In this document: in pieces, positions 1 through 7,880 of the stretch | How the letters are laid out: each line of letters starts with the position of its first letter | How positions within the stretch are numbered: position 1 is the first letter of the stretch | Assembly: GCF_000733925.1 (NCBI RefSeq) | Contig: NZ_JPOO01000003.1 | Span: forward strand, 1,240,001-1,304,000 | DNA length: 64,000 nt | Direction of reading: 5' to 3' | From: Arenibacter algicola | Lineage (GTDB): Bacteria; Bacteroidota; Bacteroidia; Flavobacteriales; Flavobacteriaceae | Position numbers and translations under genes: made by a program | The notes under the pieces: model-generated | What the model saw: only the letters and a program-made list of their open reading frames with translations | Databases searched by the model: none | What the model was told of the DNA's origin: nothing

Positions 1-237
1 ACTGATGATCACGATTACGAGTTTAAGAAGAAACACGCGGAAAAATTCTTAAAAGATGGTGCCAAGTTAAAGGCTTATGTATTTTTCAAAGGTCGTTCCA
101 TTGTTTATAAAGACCAAGGAGAGATACTATTGCTAAAGTTGGCATCCGAATTGGAGGATTTGGGCAAAGTGGAACAAATGCCAAAACTTGAGGGCAAGCG
201 AATGACAATGTTCATTGCCCCAAAAACTAAAAAATAG
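1..237 (+). CDS. infC: Translation initiation factor IF-3, C-terminal part (5' end outside window)
   Basis: The open frame runs from base 1 to a TAG stop at 235-237 and gives 78 residues that read as the C-terminal domain of IF-3. It contains the FKKKHAEKFL helix, the strand AYVFFKGRSI, and the closing EGKRMTMFIAPK segment. IF-3 binds the 30S subunit and checks initiator tRNA pairing. It is followed in the usual order by rpmI and rplT, the conserved infC-rpmI-rplT operon. The N-terminal domain, including the often atypical start codon, lies upstream of the window. Confidence 0.93.
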   Translation, partial: TDDHDYEFKKKHAEKFLKDGAKLKAYVFFKGRSIVYKDQGEILLLKLASELEDLGKVEQMPKLEGKRMTMFIAPKTKK

Positions 238-270
238 ACCTAGGCCCTATGGCTTTGGTTACGAAAATAA

Positions 271-293
271 AATGCTAAATATGTTTTAGCATT
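271..293 (+). promoter_or_regulatory. Hairpin between infC and rpmI
   Basis: AATGCTAAA (271-279) and TTTAGCATT (285-293) form a perfect 9-bp stem with a 5-base loop. No U-run follows, so it is not a normal terminator. In other bacteria the infC-rpmI spacer carries the L20 autoregulatory site. This hairpin is a candidate for such a site or for an RNA-processing signal, but that is inference. Confidence 0.45.
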
Positions 294-300
294 AAGATAG

Positions 301-321
301 TAAGCGAGATAAATTAATAAA
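301..321 (+). repeat. Upstream member of a complementary pair flanking rpmI-rplT
   Basis: TAAGCGAGATAA (301-312) is the exact reverse complement of TTATCTCGCTTA (974-985) just after rplT. The overlapping TAAATTAATAAA (310-321) recurs directly at 961-972. In the transcript the two ends could pair over 12 bp (plus one G-U) and enclose both ribosomal protein genes. Confidence 0.6.
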
Positions 322-331
322 TAGGAAGAAA

Positions 332-529
332 ATGCCTAAACAGAAAACAAAATCCAGTGCCAAAAAGCGATTTAAGCTTACCGGTAGTGGTAAAATTAAA
401 AGAAAGCACGCCTTTAAGAGCCATATTCTAACGAAGAAGTCTAAAAAGCGTAAGCTAGCGTTAACCCACTCTGGATTAGTTCACGAGGCGGATGTTAACA
501 GTATTAAGGAACAATTGCGTTTAAAGTAA
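332..529 (+). CDS. rpmI: 50S ribosomal protein L35
   Basis: The 65-residue, very basic protein shows the L35 pattern: N-terminal MPKQKTKSSAKKRFK, central GSGKIKRKHAFKSHI, and KRKLALTHSG near the middle. L35 is a small 23S rRNA-binding protein of the large subunit. Length and position between infC and rplT fit the family. The ATG is preceded by an A-rich stretch, not by a strong Shine-Dalgarno sequence, as is usual in Bacteroidota. It is probably co-transcribed with infC and rplT. Confidence 0.98.
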   Translation: MPKQKTKSSAKKRFKLTGSGKIKRKHAFKSHILTKKSKKRKLALTHSGLVHEADVNSIKEQLRLK

Positions 530-618
530 TCGTTCCCACGGTAATTATTAACCCTGGAGTTAGGCAATAAAAGTATTCTATATTAAAGGATCGCCTACTA
601 CAAAAAACAATTTAAATT

Positions 619-963
619 ATGCCAAGATCAGTAAATTCAGTTGCTTCCAGAGCCAGAAGAAAAAAGGTAATGAAGCAGGCCAAAGGATACTTTGGAAGAC
701 GTAAAAACGTTTGGACAGTAGCCAAAAATGCGGTTGAAAAAGCAATGTTATATGCTTACAGAGATCGTAGAAACAAGAAAAGAAATTTCCGTTCCCTATG
801 GATTACCCGTATCAATGCTGGTGCCAGATTGCACGGAATGTCCTATTCCCAGTTTATGGGCAAGGTAAAAGCCAACAACATAGAGCTAAACCGTAAGGTA
901 TTGGCAGATTTGGCCATGAACCACCCAGAGGCTTTCAAAGCTATTGTGAACAAAGTAAAATAA
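619..963 (+). CDS. rplT: 50S ribosomal protein L20
   Basis: The 114-residue protein matches L20 along its full length, with MPRSVNSVASRARRKKVMKQ, the KGYFGRRKNVW segment and the RDRRNKKRNFRSLWITRI block. L20 nucleates early assembly of the 50S subunit on 23S rRNA, and in many bacteria it represses its own operon by binding the mRNA. It lies 89 bases after rpmI. A strong hairpin terminator follows at 991-1026 and ends the infC-rpmI-rplT transcript. The flanking complementary elements (301-312 and 974-985) could take part in feedback. Confidence 0.98.
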   Translation: MPRSVNSVASRARRKKVMKQAKGYFGRRKNVWTVAKNAVEKAMLYAYRDRRNKKRNFRSLWITRINAGARLHGMSYSQFMGKVKANNIELNRKVLADLAMNHPEAFKAIVNKVK

Positions 964-990
964 ATTAATAAACTTATCTCGCTTATAAGT
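961..990 (+). repeat. Downstream member of the flanking pair, with an alternative local hairpin
   Basis: It contains TAAATTAATAAA (961-972, a direct copy of 310-321) and TTATCTCGCTTA (974-985, complementary to 301-312). ACTTAT (972-977) and ATAAGT (985-990) can also form a local 6-bp hairpin that competes with the long-range pairing. Confidence 0.55.
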
Positions 991-1026
991 AAAAAGCCTG
1001 CTCCATAGGGAACAGGCTTTTTTTTG
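991..1026 (+). terminator. Rho-independent terminator of the rplT operon
   Basis: AAAAGCCTG and CAGGCTTTT form a 9-bp stem around a 12-base loop, followed by a run of T up to 1025. It lies 28 bases after the rplT stop. Confidence 0.9.
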
Positions 1027-1052
1027 TGGCCTATTTTCAAAATTACAGTTTA

Positions 1053-1325
1053 TTAGGTCGTTTTTATTTTGCTGATAGCCTCCTTAAATTCTTCCCAGTC
1101 TATCAACTCATCGCCAGATTTGTCATAACCTTCAATTAGTTTGGAAGAAACAATTCCCCGTAAAAATCCACTAATTTCCGCCTTTTTCAACAATTCAACT
1201 ATCTCACTTTTCTTGAGTTTCCCATCACCATCCCCATCAAAAAAATTATAGGCCTCCTCCGGCGTTTCAAATTTGTTGGTGATCAGGATCTGTATTTTAT
1301 CTAAAATCATATCTTTTGTAGCCAT
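1053..1325 (-). CDS. Small EF-hand calcium-binding protein
   Basis: The 90-residue protein carries two EF-hand loops. Loop 1 (about residues 30-41) reads DGDGDGKLKKSE, with ligands D30, D32, D34 and E41. Loop 2 (about 68-79) reads DKSGDELIDWEE, with D68, S70, D72, D76 and E79. No signal peptide or membrane segment is seen, so it is predicted to be cytosolic. The helix-loop-helix spacing resembles a compact paired EF-hand, like half of calmodulin. Its partner and function are unknown. It stands alone between the rplT terminator and the YjbQ gene, and the 54-base gap upstream leaves room for its own promoter or readthrough from yjbQ. Confidence 0.85.
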   Translation of the reverse strand: MATKDMILDKIQILITNKFETPEEAYNFFDGDGDGKLKKSEIVELLKKAEISGFLRGIVSSKLIEGYDKSGDELIDWEEFKEAISKIKTT

Positions 1326-1379
1326 ATCCTATTCTTTAAAATGCATAATACACTAAATTACTAAATAAAACACAGTTGG

Positions 1380-1802
1380 CTAAACCCCAAAATAGCTTAC
1401 CACCAAATTTCTGCCACTGGCATTATTCCTATGTTCGCACAAATAGATACCCTGCCATATTCCTAAATTCAATTTCCCATTGCTAATGGGTATCTGTACG
1501 GAAGCCCCCATCAAGGAGGATTTTATATGCGCGGGCATGTCGTCCGAACCTTCATAATCGTGAAGATAATAAGGGGCATTTTCCGGAACCATGATATTCA
1601 TATGGCTTTCAAAATCTGACCTAACGGTGGAATCCGCATTTTCATTTATGGTCAAGCTTGCTGAAGTATGCTTTATGAACACTTGTAACATGCCCGTTTG
1701 AATCCTTTTTATATGTGGAAGGTGTTCCAGTATGGTGTCCGTAATTAAATGGAAGCCCCTGTTATAAGCCCTTAAACGTAATTCTTTCTGGTAAAACAGC
1801 AT
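1380..1802 (-). CDS. YjbQ/UPF0047 family protein
   Basis: The 140-residue protein has the YjbQ family signatures: GFHLITD near the N-terminus, QVFIKHTSASLTINENAD in the centre, and GIYLCEHRNN near the C-terminus, with conserved His and Glu/Asp residues. E. coli YjbQ has weak thiamine-phosphate synthase activity, but the physiological role of the family is unclear. I start it at the ATG 1800-1802 (MLFYQKEL), which matches family length. The longer frame to 1829 begins with TTG and adds an atypical extension. It is divergent from the HAD gene at 1921. Confidence 0.88.
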   Translation of the reverse strand: MLFYQKELRLRAYNRGFHLITDTILEHLPHIKRIQTGMLQVFIKHTSASLTINENADSTVRSDFESHMNIMVPENAPYYLHDYEGSDDMPAHIKSSLMGASVQIPISNGKLNLGIWQGIYLCEHRNNASGRNLVVSYFGV

Positions 1803-1895
1803 AACAATTGGTATTTGGAATTTATTCAAATTTCGATAAATATTAAGAAATGTGAAACTTTATGTAAGAAGGCCATTAATTAGGACAATATCAAA

Positions 1896-1903
1896 TACCT
1901 TTG
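1896..1903 (+). promoter_or_regulatory. -7 box TACCTTTG for the HAD gene
   Basis: A perfect match to the Bacteroidota -7 element TAnnTTTG lies 17 bases before the ATG at 1921. No clear -33 TTG was found at the right spacing, so the site is only moderately supported. Confidence 0.4.
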
Positions 1904-1920
1904 CAGCTTAATTTATTTGA

Positions 1921-2721
1921 ATGGATTTATCAAAGGTAAAAATGGTAGTCACCGATATGGATGGCACCCTATTGAACTCCAAGCATGAGGTAAGTAGCAA
2001 ATTCTTCCTATTATTTGAAGAATTAAAAAAAAGGGACATAAAGTTTGTGGCGGCCAGTGGGCGGCAATATAACAGTATTGTGGACAAATTGGATGCCATT
2101 AAAGATGATATCATAGTTGTGGCAGAAAATGGAGCTTTTGTAAAAAGGCAGGAGCAGGAATTGCTGGCTACCCCATTGAACTACACTACTATTAAGAATA
2201 CCATAGAACTATTAAAGAATGTTGAGGGCATACATCCTGTCCTATGCGGAAAAAACAACGCCTATATCAATGGAAATTCCGATGATTTTGTAAACAAATT
2301 AAGGGAGTACTATTCCGAGTTTAGCATCTTAAATGACATTGCCTCTTATGATGGTGAAGTCTTAAAAATAGCCATTTACCATTTTGAAAGTTCGGAAAAG
2401 TATATTTATCCTTTGGTAAATCATTTGGAGTCCGAATTAAAAGTCAAAGTATCTGGAGAGAATTGGTTGGATATTTCCCATATGAATGCCAACAAAGGAT
2501 ATGCACTGCAACATATTCAAGAGAAATTCGGAATAAGTAGACAGGAGACCATGGTTTTCGGAGATTATAATAATGACCTGGAAATGTTGGCAATGGCCGA
2601 TTTTAGTTTCGCAATGGCCAATGCACATCCCAATGTGTTTGAAGCCGCCAACTACCGAGCCGATAGTAATGATAATAATGGAGTGGAAAAGATTTTGGAA
2701 TTAATGCTTTCGCAAACGTAA
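1921..2721 (+). CDS. HAD-superfamily hydrolase, Cof subfamily
   Basis: The 266-residue protein has the Cof-type HAD layout. Motif I is VVTDMDGTLLNSK with catalytic D12 and D14. A large C2-type cap lies in the middle, and motif IV is VFGDYNNDLEML near the C-terminus, with a typical MANAHPNV tail. Such enzymes dephosphorylate sugar phosphates, FMN or PLP precursors with Mg2+ in the cytosol. The substrate cannot be read from sequence. The gene is monocistronic: divergent from yjbQ and convergent, 13 bases apart, with the AraC regulator. A second Cof-type gene is present at 59192-59995. Confidence 0.92.
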   Translation: MDLSKVKMVVTDMDGTLLNSKHEVSSKFFLLFEELKKRDIKFVAASGRQYNSIVDKLDAIKDDIIVVAENGAFVKRQEQELLATPLNYTTIKNTIELLKNVEGIHPVLCGKNNAYINGNSDDFVNKLREYYSEFSILNDIASYDGEVLKIAIYHFESSEKYIYPLVNHLESELKVKVSGENWLDISHMNANKGYALQHIQEKFGISRQETMVFGDYNNDLEMLAMADFSFAMANAHPNVFEAANYRADSNDNNGVEKILELMLSQT

Positions 2722-2734
2722 TATTTACTACCAA

Positions 2735-3757
2735 TTATTGATCCGTACCCAATAAGGAACTAGGTAGGTATCCCATGTTTTTTTTGAATGCCACGGTAAA
2801 ATGTTGTGGGTTGGAATACCCTACTTCATAAGAAGCTTGGGCAATAGTATATTTATCCTCAAGAATCAGAGCTTTGGCCTTTTGCATTCGCAAACTGGTT
2901 ATAAACTTAAAAATAGTAGTATTGTGGACCTTCTTAAAGTAGCTTTTTAATTTTGTAGTATTATATCCAGCTACAGCCGACAATTCCTTAATAGTCAATG
3001 GTTTCTTTAAATGGGTCTCTATATAGCTAACCAAATTTTCAATAGTTTCATAATCCGATGTTGATAAAGACACCTCCTTGTTCCTCACAATTTGTGTTTC
3101 TTGCCCCAAAAATAAATCAATAAGCAACAATCTAATTTTAGATTCCAGATAATTGACCTTGGCATTGCTATTTAAATTGCAATTTAATATCTCGCTAACC
3201 GCTATATGTAACGGCAAGGTTATCGGCTTCGCACTATTCCAAAAACCAAGAGTAGGACCTAAAACGAACATGTTGCTATCCACATTATACTCCTTCCCCA
3301 ACAGTTCTTCAAGATACTCTCCCTTGAAAAATATTTCCAGGGCCACATAATTATGCCCACTAAGTTTCTGGTCAATAACATCCGGGGACCAGTGAACAAT
3401 GTTATATGAACCTGAAGGAATAACCAAATTAAGAGAATCCTTACGGCGCGTGCACTCATAGGAGCCTTGCAATACAAAATGAATCCCGATATAGGAATCC
3501 TGACCTGTTACCTCTTCCACAAATTCATCAACCAAAGACAATTTACGTATTAGGATCATAGCCTTGTCCATTCTAATTTCTTCTTGCCACCCCCCTATCT
3601 TGCCCTGAAGTTGATCCGAGATGAAAGCACTAGCAGATTTTTCCAATACAATTTGATCTACGCCACTATTGGTGAGAGTACACCTTCTTAAATTCCAAAG
3701 TCCAGTACTCGGTACTTCTTTATTCGTTATTAATAATTCCTTTCTCGTTATTCCCAA
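2735..3757 (-). CDS. AraC-family transcriptional regulator, PchR-like
   Basis: The 340-residue protein ends in an AraC-type double helix-turn-helix (about residues 225-335), with KELSAVAGYNTTKLKSYFKK and VGYSNPQHFTVAFKKNMGYLPS. The N-terminal half (from about 85) resembles the effector domain of PchR-like regulators that sense ferric siderophores. The gene is divergent from a TonB receptor, the usual place for such a regulator, so it probably controls the receptor operon (inference). The frame opens with TTG at 3755-3757 and has no ATG upstream before a stop. A TTG at codon 38 is the next option, so the start is uncertain. Confidence 0.85.
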   Translation of the reverse strand: MGITRKELLITNKEVPSTGLWNLRRCTLTNSGVDQIVLEKSASAFISDQLQGKIGGWQEEIRMDKAMILIRKLSLVDEFVEEVTGQDSYIGIHFVLQGSYECTRRKDSLNLVIPSGSYNIVHWSPDVIDQKLSGHNYVALEIFFKGEYLEELLGKEYNVDSNMFVLGPTLGFWNSAKPITLPLHIAVSEILNCNLNSNAKVNYLESKIRLLLIDLFLGQETQIVRNKEVSLSTSDYETIENLVSYIETHLKKPLTIKELSAVAGYNTTKLKSYFKKVHNTTIFKFITSLRMQKAKALILEDKYTIAQASYEVGYSNPQHFTVAFKKNMGYLPSSLLGTDQ

Positions 3758-3771
3758 CTGAAAACATAATT

Positions 3772-3779
3772 TAGATTTG
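3772..3779 (+). promoter_or_regulatory. -7 box TAGATTTG upstream of the TonB receptor
   Basis: A perfect TAnnTTTG match lies 49 bases before the receptor ATG, in the 71-base divergent gap. No canonical -33 box was seen, which would suit a promoter that needs the AraC activator. Confidence 0.4.
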
Positions 3780-3828
3780 CAAAGTTATTTATTTAGACTA
3801 AATCTTAATAAAAATAACTAATTATTTA

Positions 3829-6246
3829 ATGAAAAGATTACTACAATTTTTATTTATGGTCATAGCCTGGTCTACACAAGGCCAAAAAACGTCGGGTATA
3901 ATTGCGGGTAAAGTAAGTGATGCCACCGGAAAGCCTCTAGCTTATGCCAGCATATTGTTGGAAGAATTAAAGCTTGGCGTTCTTACGGACGACAATGGGA
4001 AGTACTCCATCAGAAAGGTACCCCAAGGAAAGCACAAGGTTTTGGTTTCCTTTCTAGGTTACGGTACCCGCTCTATGAATATTGAGGTAAATAAAGACAG
4101 CCTTTACATTACCCTTGATTTTACATTAGAAGAGGCACAAGAAAACCTGGACGAAGTAACAGTTAACGGAAAAACCAAAGAGACTGAGTTGGAGACAGAA
4201 GGCTTTGCCGTAAACGCCGTTAAAACCAAAGAAGCCAGTTTAAGGAACATTCAAACAAACGAATTATTAAACACTACAGTTGGTGTAAAAATTCGCCAAA
4301 ATGGAGGTTTAGGTTCTGATGTGAGCTATAGTTTAAATGGATTGTCAGGAAACTCGGTGCGAATTTTCATAGACGGAATTCCTATCTCTACCTATGGTAA
4401 TTCATTTAATCTAAACAGTATACCCCCTTCCATGATCAAACAAATTGAAGTTTACAAAGGGGTGGTTCCGGGACATTTAGCAGACGATGCCTTGGGAGGA
4501 GCTATAAATATAATGCTTCATAATGATGCCAAAACTAATTTCAATGCCTCCATTTCCTACGGATCGTTCAACACCTTACAAGCCAGTGTTAACGGATTGT
4601 ATCGCTTGGAAAAATCAGGATTTACGGTTAAAGCCTCCCTTTTTCACAACTATTCTGACAATGATTATAACGTTTCGGGCAGAAGTGTTGTAGTTACAGG
4701 TTTAGGAGGAGTACAAACCCCAATTACAGCCAAAAGGTTTAACGATGCCTATAGATCTACTGGTGGTATGGCACAAATAGGCTATACTGATGTAAAATGG
4801 GCCGACCAATTTTTTATTGGCATTACGGGTTCAGATGACTACAAAGAAGTACAGCACGGAGCCTTTATGACTATTACCCCATATAAAGATAGATTCTTGG
4901 AATCTGATGCCATATTAGGAAGTATAAATTATCAAAAGAAAAATCTTTTTACAAAAGGACTCGATGTAAATATAAACGGGCAGATTGGCAAAAGAAATCG
5001 GGCTGTTAATGATACGGTTGCCTGGGCCTATAGTTGGAACGGAGAAAGGGCCATTGATTTTAGAGGTGATGAATACCAATACACTTGGGGTTCCCAACAA
5101 GAAGGAGGCCCCACCCTGGCTAAGATCAAAAGAAACGTAGCATCAATCAGAACAGGAATGTCCTTTGCCGTTAATGACCATCATAAAATGTTATTGAACC
5201 ATGTTTACAGCGGAATTGACAGGGAAGACAGTGATGCTTTAAGGTCTGTCTTGGAAAACACATTTCAAGGAACCAGGGACTTGCACAAAAACATTTATTC
5301 CTTAACCTATGAGCTAACTGCCTTTGACGAAAAATTAAAAGCCAGTTTATTTGGAAAACATTATCAGCAAAAAACAACTAGTGTTGACCCGGCCATAGAA
5401 CAGGATGCCAACGGGAACGATGTGGTAGTAAATGAAGTTGTTTCCAGTAATAAAAATTATGACGGATATGGCTTTGCAACTTCTTATGCCTTTATTCCCA
5501 ATATTACCCTTTTAGCATCCGCAGAAAAAGCTATCCGACTACCAAACGAAACTGAGATATTTGGAAATGACGGAGATAACGTAGTAGCCAATTCAAGCAT
5601 TGATCCTGAAAGCAGCAACAACTACAACTTAGGATTCAGATTGGGGTCTTTTAACATCAAAAGGCATGATTTTACCATTTCAACCAATGTTTTTACACGA
5701 AACATTAAAGATAGGATTGGATTACCAATTGAAACATCCTTGAATGTTGATGATGAATTAATTGTGTATGTAAATCAAGGTAGCGGTACGTCCAAAGGAA
5801 TAGATGCCCAACTAAATTACACCTACAACAGCAATTTCGGACTTAATTTTAATATATCCCGATTCGATTTAAAAATTGTAAATCAAGGCATAGAAATAGA
5901 CGTTCCCAACACACCATTTTTTACCATGAATGGGAGTTTGCGCTATTCATTAAAAGACTTAATTCAGAAAAAATCGCGCTTAAACCTATTCTACACCATG
6001 TACTTTACGGGAGAGTTTTCATTCTTAACCTCTCAAGGGTCTAACACTGTAGGGGATGAATTTTTTAAAGTCCCACAGCAATTGGCACAGGATTTCGGGC
6101 TCAGTTACGTCTTCCCAAACAATAGGTTGGTGATGAGTTTTGACATCAAAAATATATTCGACAAACCTGTATATGATAATTTATCAGTTCAAAAACCAGG
6201 AAGATCTTTTTACCTGAAATTAAATTACACAATCAATAAATTTTAA
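3829..6246 (+). CDS. TonB-dependent outer-membrane receptor (probable siderophore receptor)
   Basis: The 805-residue protein begins with a signal peptide (cleavage near TQGQK). A carboxypeptidase-like regulatory domain follows (about 24-110: GKVSDATGKPLAYASILLEE), then a plug domain (about 115-230, with VRIFIDGIPIST and GVVPGHLADDALGGAINI) and a 22-strand-type barrel ending in the aromatic residue of NYTINKF. It imports a ligand across the outer membrane using TonB energy. No SusD partner is adjacent, which argues against a glycan utilisation locus. The AraC regulator and the DUF4374-like lipoprotein on either side favour iron-siderophore uptake. The ligand is unknown. Confidence 0.92.
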   Translation: MKRLLQFLFMVIAWSTQGQKTSGIIAGKVSDATGKPLAYASILLEELKLGVLTDDNGKYSIRKVPQGKHKVLVSFLGYGTRSMNIEVNKDSLYITLDFTLEEAQENLDEVTVNGKTKETELETEGFAVNAVKTKEASLRNIQTNELLNTTVGVKIRQNGGLGSDVSYSLNGLSGNSVRIFIDGIPISTYGNSFNLNSIPPSMIKQIEVYKGVVPGHLADDALGGAINIMLHNDAKTNFNASISYGSFNTLQASVNGLYRLEKSGFTVKASLFHNYSDNDYNVSGRSVVVTGLGGVQTPITAKRFNDAYRSTGGMAQIGYTDVKWADQFFIGITGSDDYKEVQHGAFMTITPYKDRFLESDAILGSINYQKKNLFTKGLDVNINGQIGKRNRAVNDTVAWAYSWNGERAIDFRGDEYQYTWGSQQEGGPTLAKIKRNVASIRTGMSFAVNDHHKMLLNHVYSGIDREDSDALRSVLENTFQGTRDLHKNIYSLTYELTAFDEKLKASLFGKHYQQKTTSVDPAIEQDANGNDVVVNEVVSSNKNYDGYGFATSYAFIPNITLLASAEKAIRLPNETEIFGNDGDNVVANSSIDPESSNNYNLGFRLGSFNIKRHDFTISTNVFTRNIKDRIGLPIETSLNVDDELIVYVNQGSGTSKGIDAQLNYTYNSNFGLNFNISRFDLKIVNQGIEIDVPNTPFFTMNGSLRYSLKDLIQKKSRLNLFYTMYFTGEFSFLTSQGSNTVGDEFFKVPQQLAQDFGLSYVFPNNRLVMSFDIKNIFDKPVYDNLSVQKPGRSFYLKLNYTINKF

Positions 6247-6266
6247 CCATTTAAATATAATCGAAA

Positions 6267-7613
6267 ATGACACGTACTTTTTTAAATTTTAAAACCTTGA
6301 CCATCACTATACTAACTATAGGTTTAATGGTCGCATGCAGTAGCGATGAGATCAGTGAAAATCCAGACCCAACAGATCCAGATCCAAGTGAAGACTCCAG
6401 ATGGATTACTATTGCCGCAGCCAAAATGGGAGATGCCCCGGGAGACGGAAACGGGGGAACTCTAATATATTCTGTAAGTAGTGAAGATGCCAAAGATCCT
6501 ACCAATTCTATTGAACCTTTTGAAAATGGATTTATAGCTCCTTCCAACAGGACTGCCAGATTGCAATCTTCTGAAGATGGCAACACTATATTTAATATTA
6601 GCTACGCAGGGGATACAGGTGGAAACTATACCAAATATTCTGTGGAAGGTGGTCAAACCTTCACACAATCAGGTTCATCGGTAAGTATTGCTCCGTACGT
6701 TGGAACTGCTCCAAGATGGATAAAATTGTTTGATGGTGATAAAACGGGAGCTGCTGTATATGTATCAACAGAACATCAATTTGATGAAAGTGATATTTAT
6801 ACCCGAACCGAAGCCACTATTGGTGTTGTGACTTTGGATTTGGTAAATTCTGCGATAAAAGAATTCCAGGAACACAGTGTAGCTTTGAGCGCAGAAGAAG
6901 AAGCAAACGGTTATTATATCTCTAGAATAGATATGCCCGTTCTAAATGCAACCGGAGATAAATTATATATTGGCGCACGTTTAAGCAAGGTTGACCCCGC
7001 CACTGCAGAAAGTGACAGTGATTATGAAATTTTGGGTTCTAAAACCATTGTATTGGATTACCCTTCTTTATTAAACCCAACCGTTATTACATCTACCGTA
7101 GGCCATGGAAACACCAATGGTTACCGCAGCATCAATGCTTTCCTTTATAACGGAAGTGTTTATCAGGCTAACCAAAGTGACCCAGAAGGGTCTCACATCT
7201 TAAAAATTGATGCCAACAACGAATATGACAATTCTTATGAATTCAATTTAGACGCTGCCTTAGGTGTAGAAGATGCATACATTCTTGCATGGAGACCTGC
7301 TGGAAACGGAAAAGCCGTTATAGCATACAGACATGCAGGATCTGCAGAAGGTTTAGCTGGTGCCCAAGGATTTTTTGCACTTGCGGATTTAAACGCAAAA
7401 ACAGCTCAAAAAATTGATGCCATTCCCTATGATCCTGACTTTTACTTATTTCAATACCAAGGTTTTGTTGTTGATGGAACAGAAATATACCTAACTCAAG
7501 GAGCTGTAGGGCAAAACGGTAATATTTACATTATCGATACAGAAACAGGTAATGTAACCAAAGGCGCCGAGTTGGTGAACGTAACCGGAAGTCACTTTAT
7601 AGGTGTGTTTTAA
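6267..7613 (+). CDS. DUF4374-type surface lipoprotein (XusB-like)
   Basis: The 448-residue protein has a lipoprotein signal peptide ending in GLMVACSSD (lipid-modified Cys near residue 24), then an acidic DPDPTDPDP linker. The long beta-rich body looks like a propeller, with repeated segments such as APRWIKLFDG, DKLYIGARL and EIYLTQGAVG. I recognise it as related to DUF4374. In Bacteroides thetaiotaomicron the XusB lipoprotein of this type binds siderophores next to the receptor XusA. The gene follows the receptor by 20 bases and is almost certainly co-transcribed. The PepSY reductase gene often found in such loci is absent. Confidence 0.75.
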   Translation: MTRTFLNFKTLTITILTIGLMVACSSDEISENPDPTDPDPSEDSRWITIAAAKMGDAPGDGNGGTLIYSVSSEDAKDPTNSIEPFENGFIAPSNRTARLQSSEDGNTIFNISYAGDTGGNYTKYSVEGGQTFTQSGSSVSIAPYVGTAPRWIKLFDGDKTGAAVYVSTEHQFDESDIYTRTEATIGVVTLDLVNSAIKEFQEHSVALSAEEEANGYYISRIDMPVLNATGDKLYIGARLSKVDPATAESDSDYEILGSKTIVLDYPSLLNPTVITSTVGHGNTNGYRSINAFLYNGSVYQANQSDPEGSHILKIDANNEYDNSYEFNLDAALGVEDAYILAWRPAGNGKAVIAYRHAGSAEGLAGAQGFFALADLNAKTAQKIDAIPYDPDFYLFQYQGFVVDGTEIYLTQGAVGQNGNIYIIDTETGNVTKGAELVNVTGSHFIGVF

Positions 7614-7794
7614 AATCAAAGGAGTGTTATCAGATAAATAAAAGTCATCAAAACATACCTCCTGCAATAAGTGATGTTTACCTATCTCTTTTTTTTAAAA
7701 TTCCAATTTACCTCAAGATTTGAAATAAGGAAATTTTAAAAAATTAGAGGTGGATACCACCTATATCACCATTAAATAACAAATGGTAAAAACA

Positions 7795-7839
7795 AAAAAA
7801 ACTGTTGTACAAGCTATAAACTTTTACAACAGTTTTTTT
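7795..7839. terminator. Bidirectional terminator between convergent genes
   Basis: AAAAACTGTTGTA and TACAACAGTTTTT pair over 13 bp, with an A-run before and a T-run after. It serves the receptor-lipoprotein operon on the plus strand and possibly the minus-strand gene. The rest of 7614-7880 shows nothing recognisable. Confidence 0.8.
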
Positions 7840-7880
7840 GTTCATAGTTCATACCAAACCTACTGCAATAAAGATCATCA

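Noticed and set aside
3829..7613. Polysaccharide utilisation locus
   Set aside because: The receptor has no SusD partner and no glycoside hydrolase is near. The regulator and lipoprotein point to siderophore uptake.
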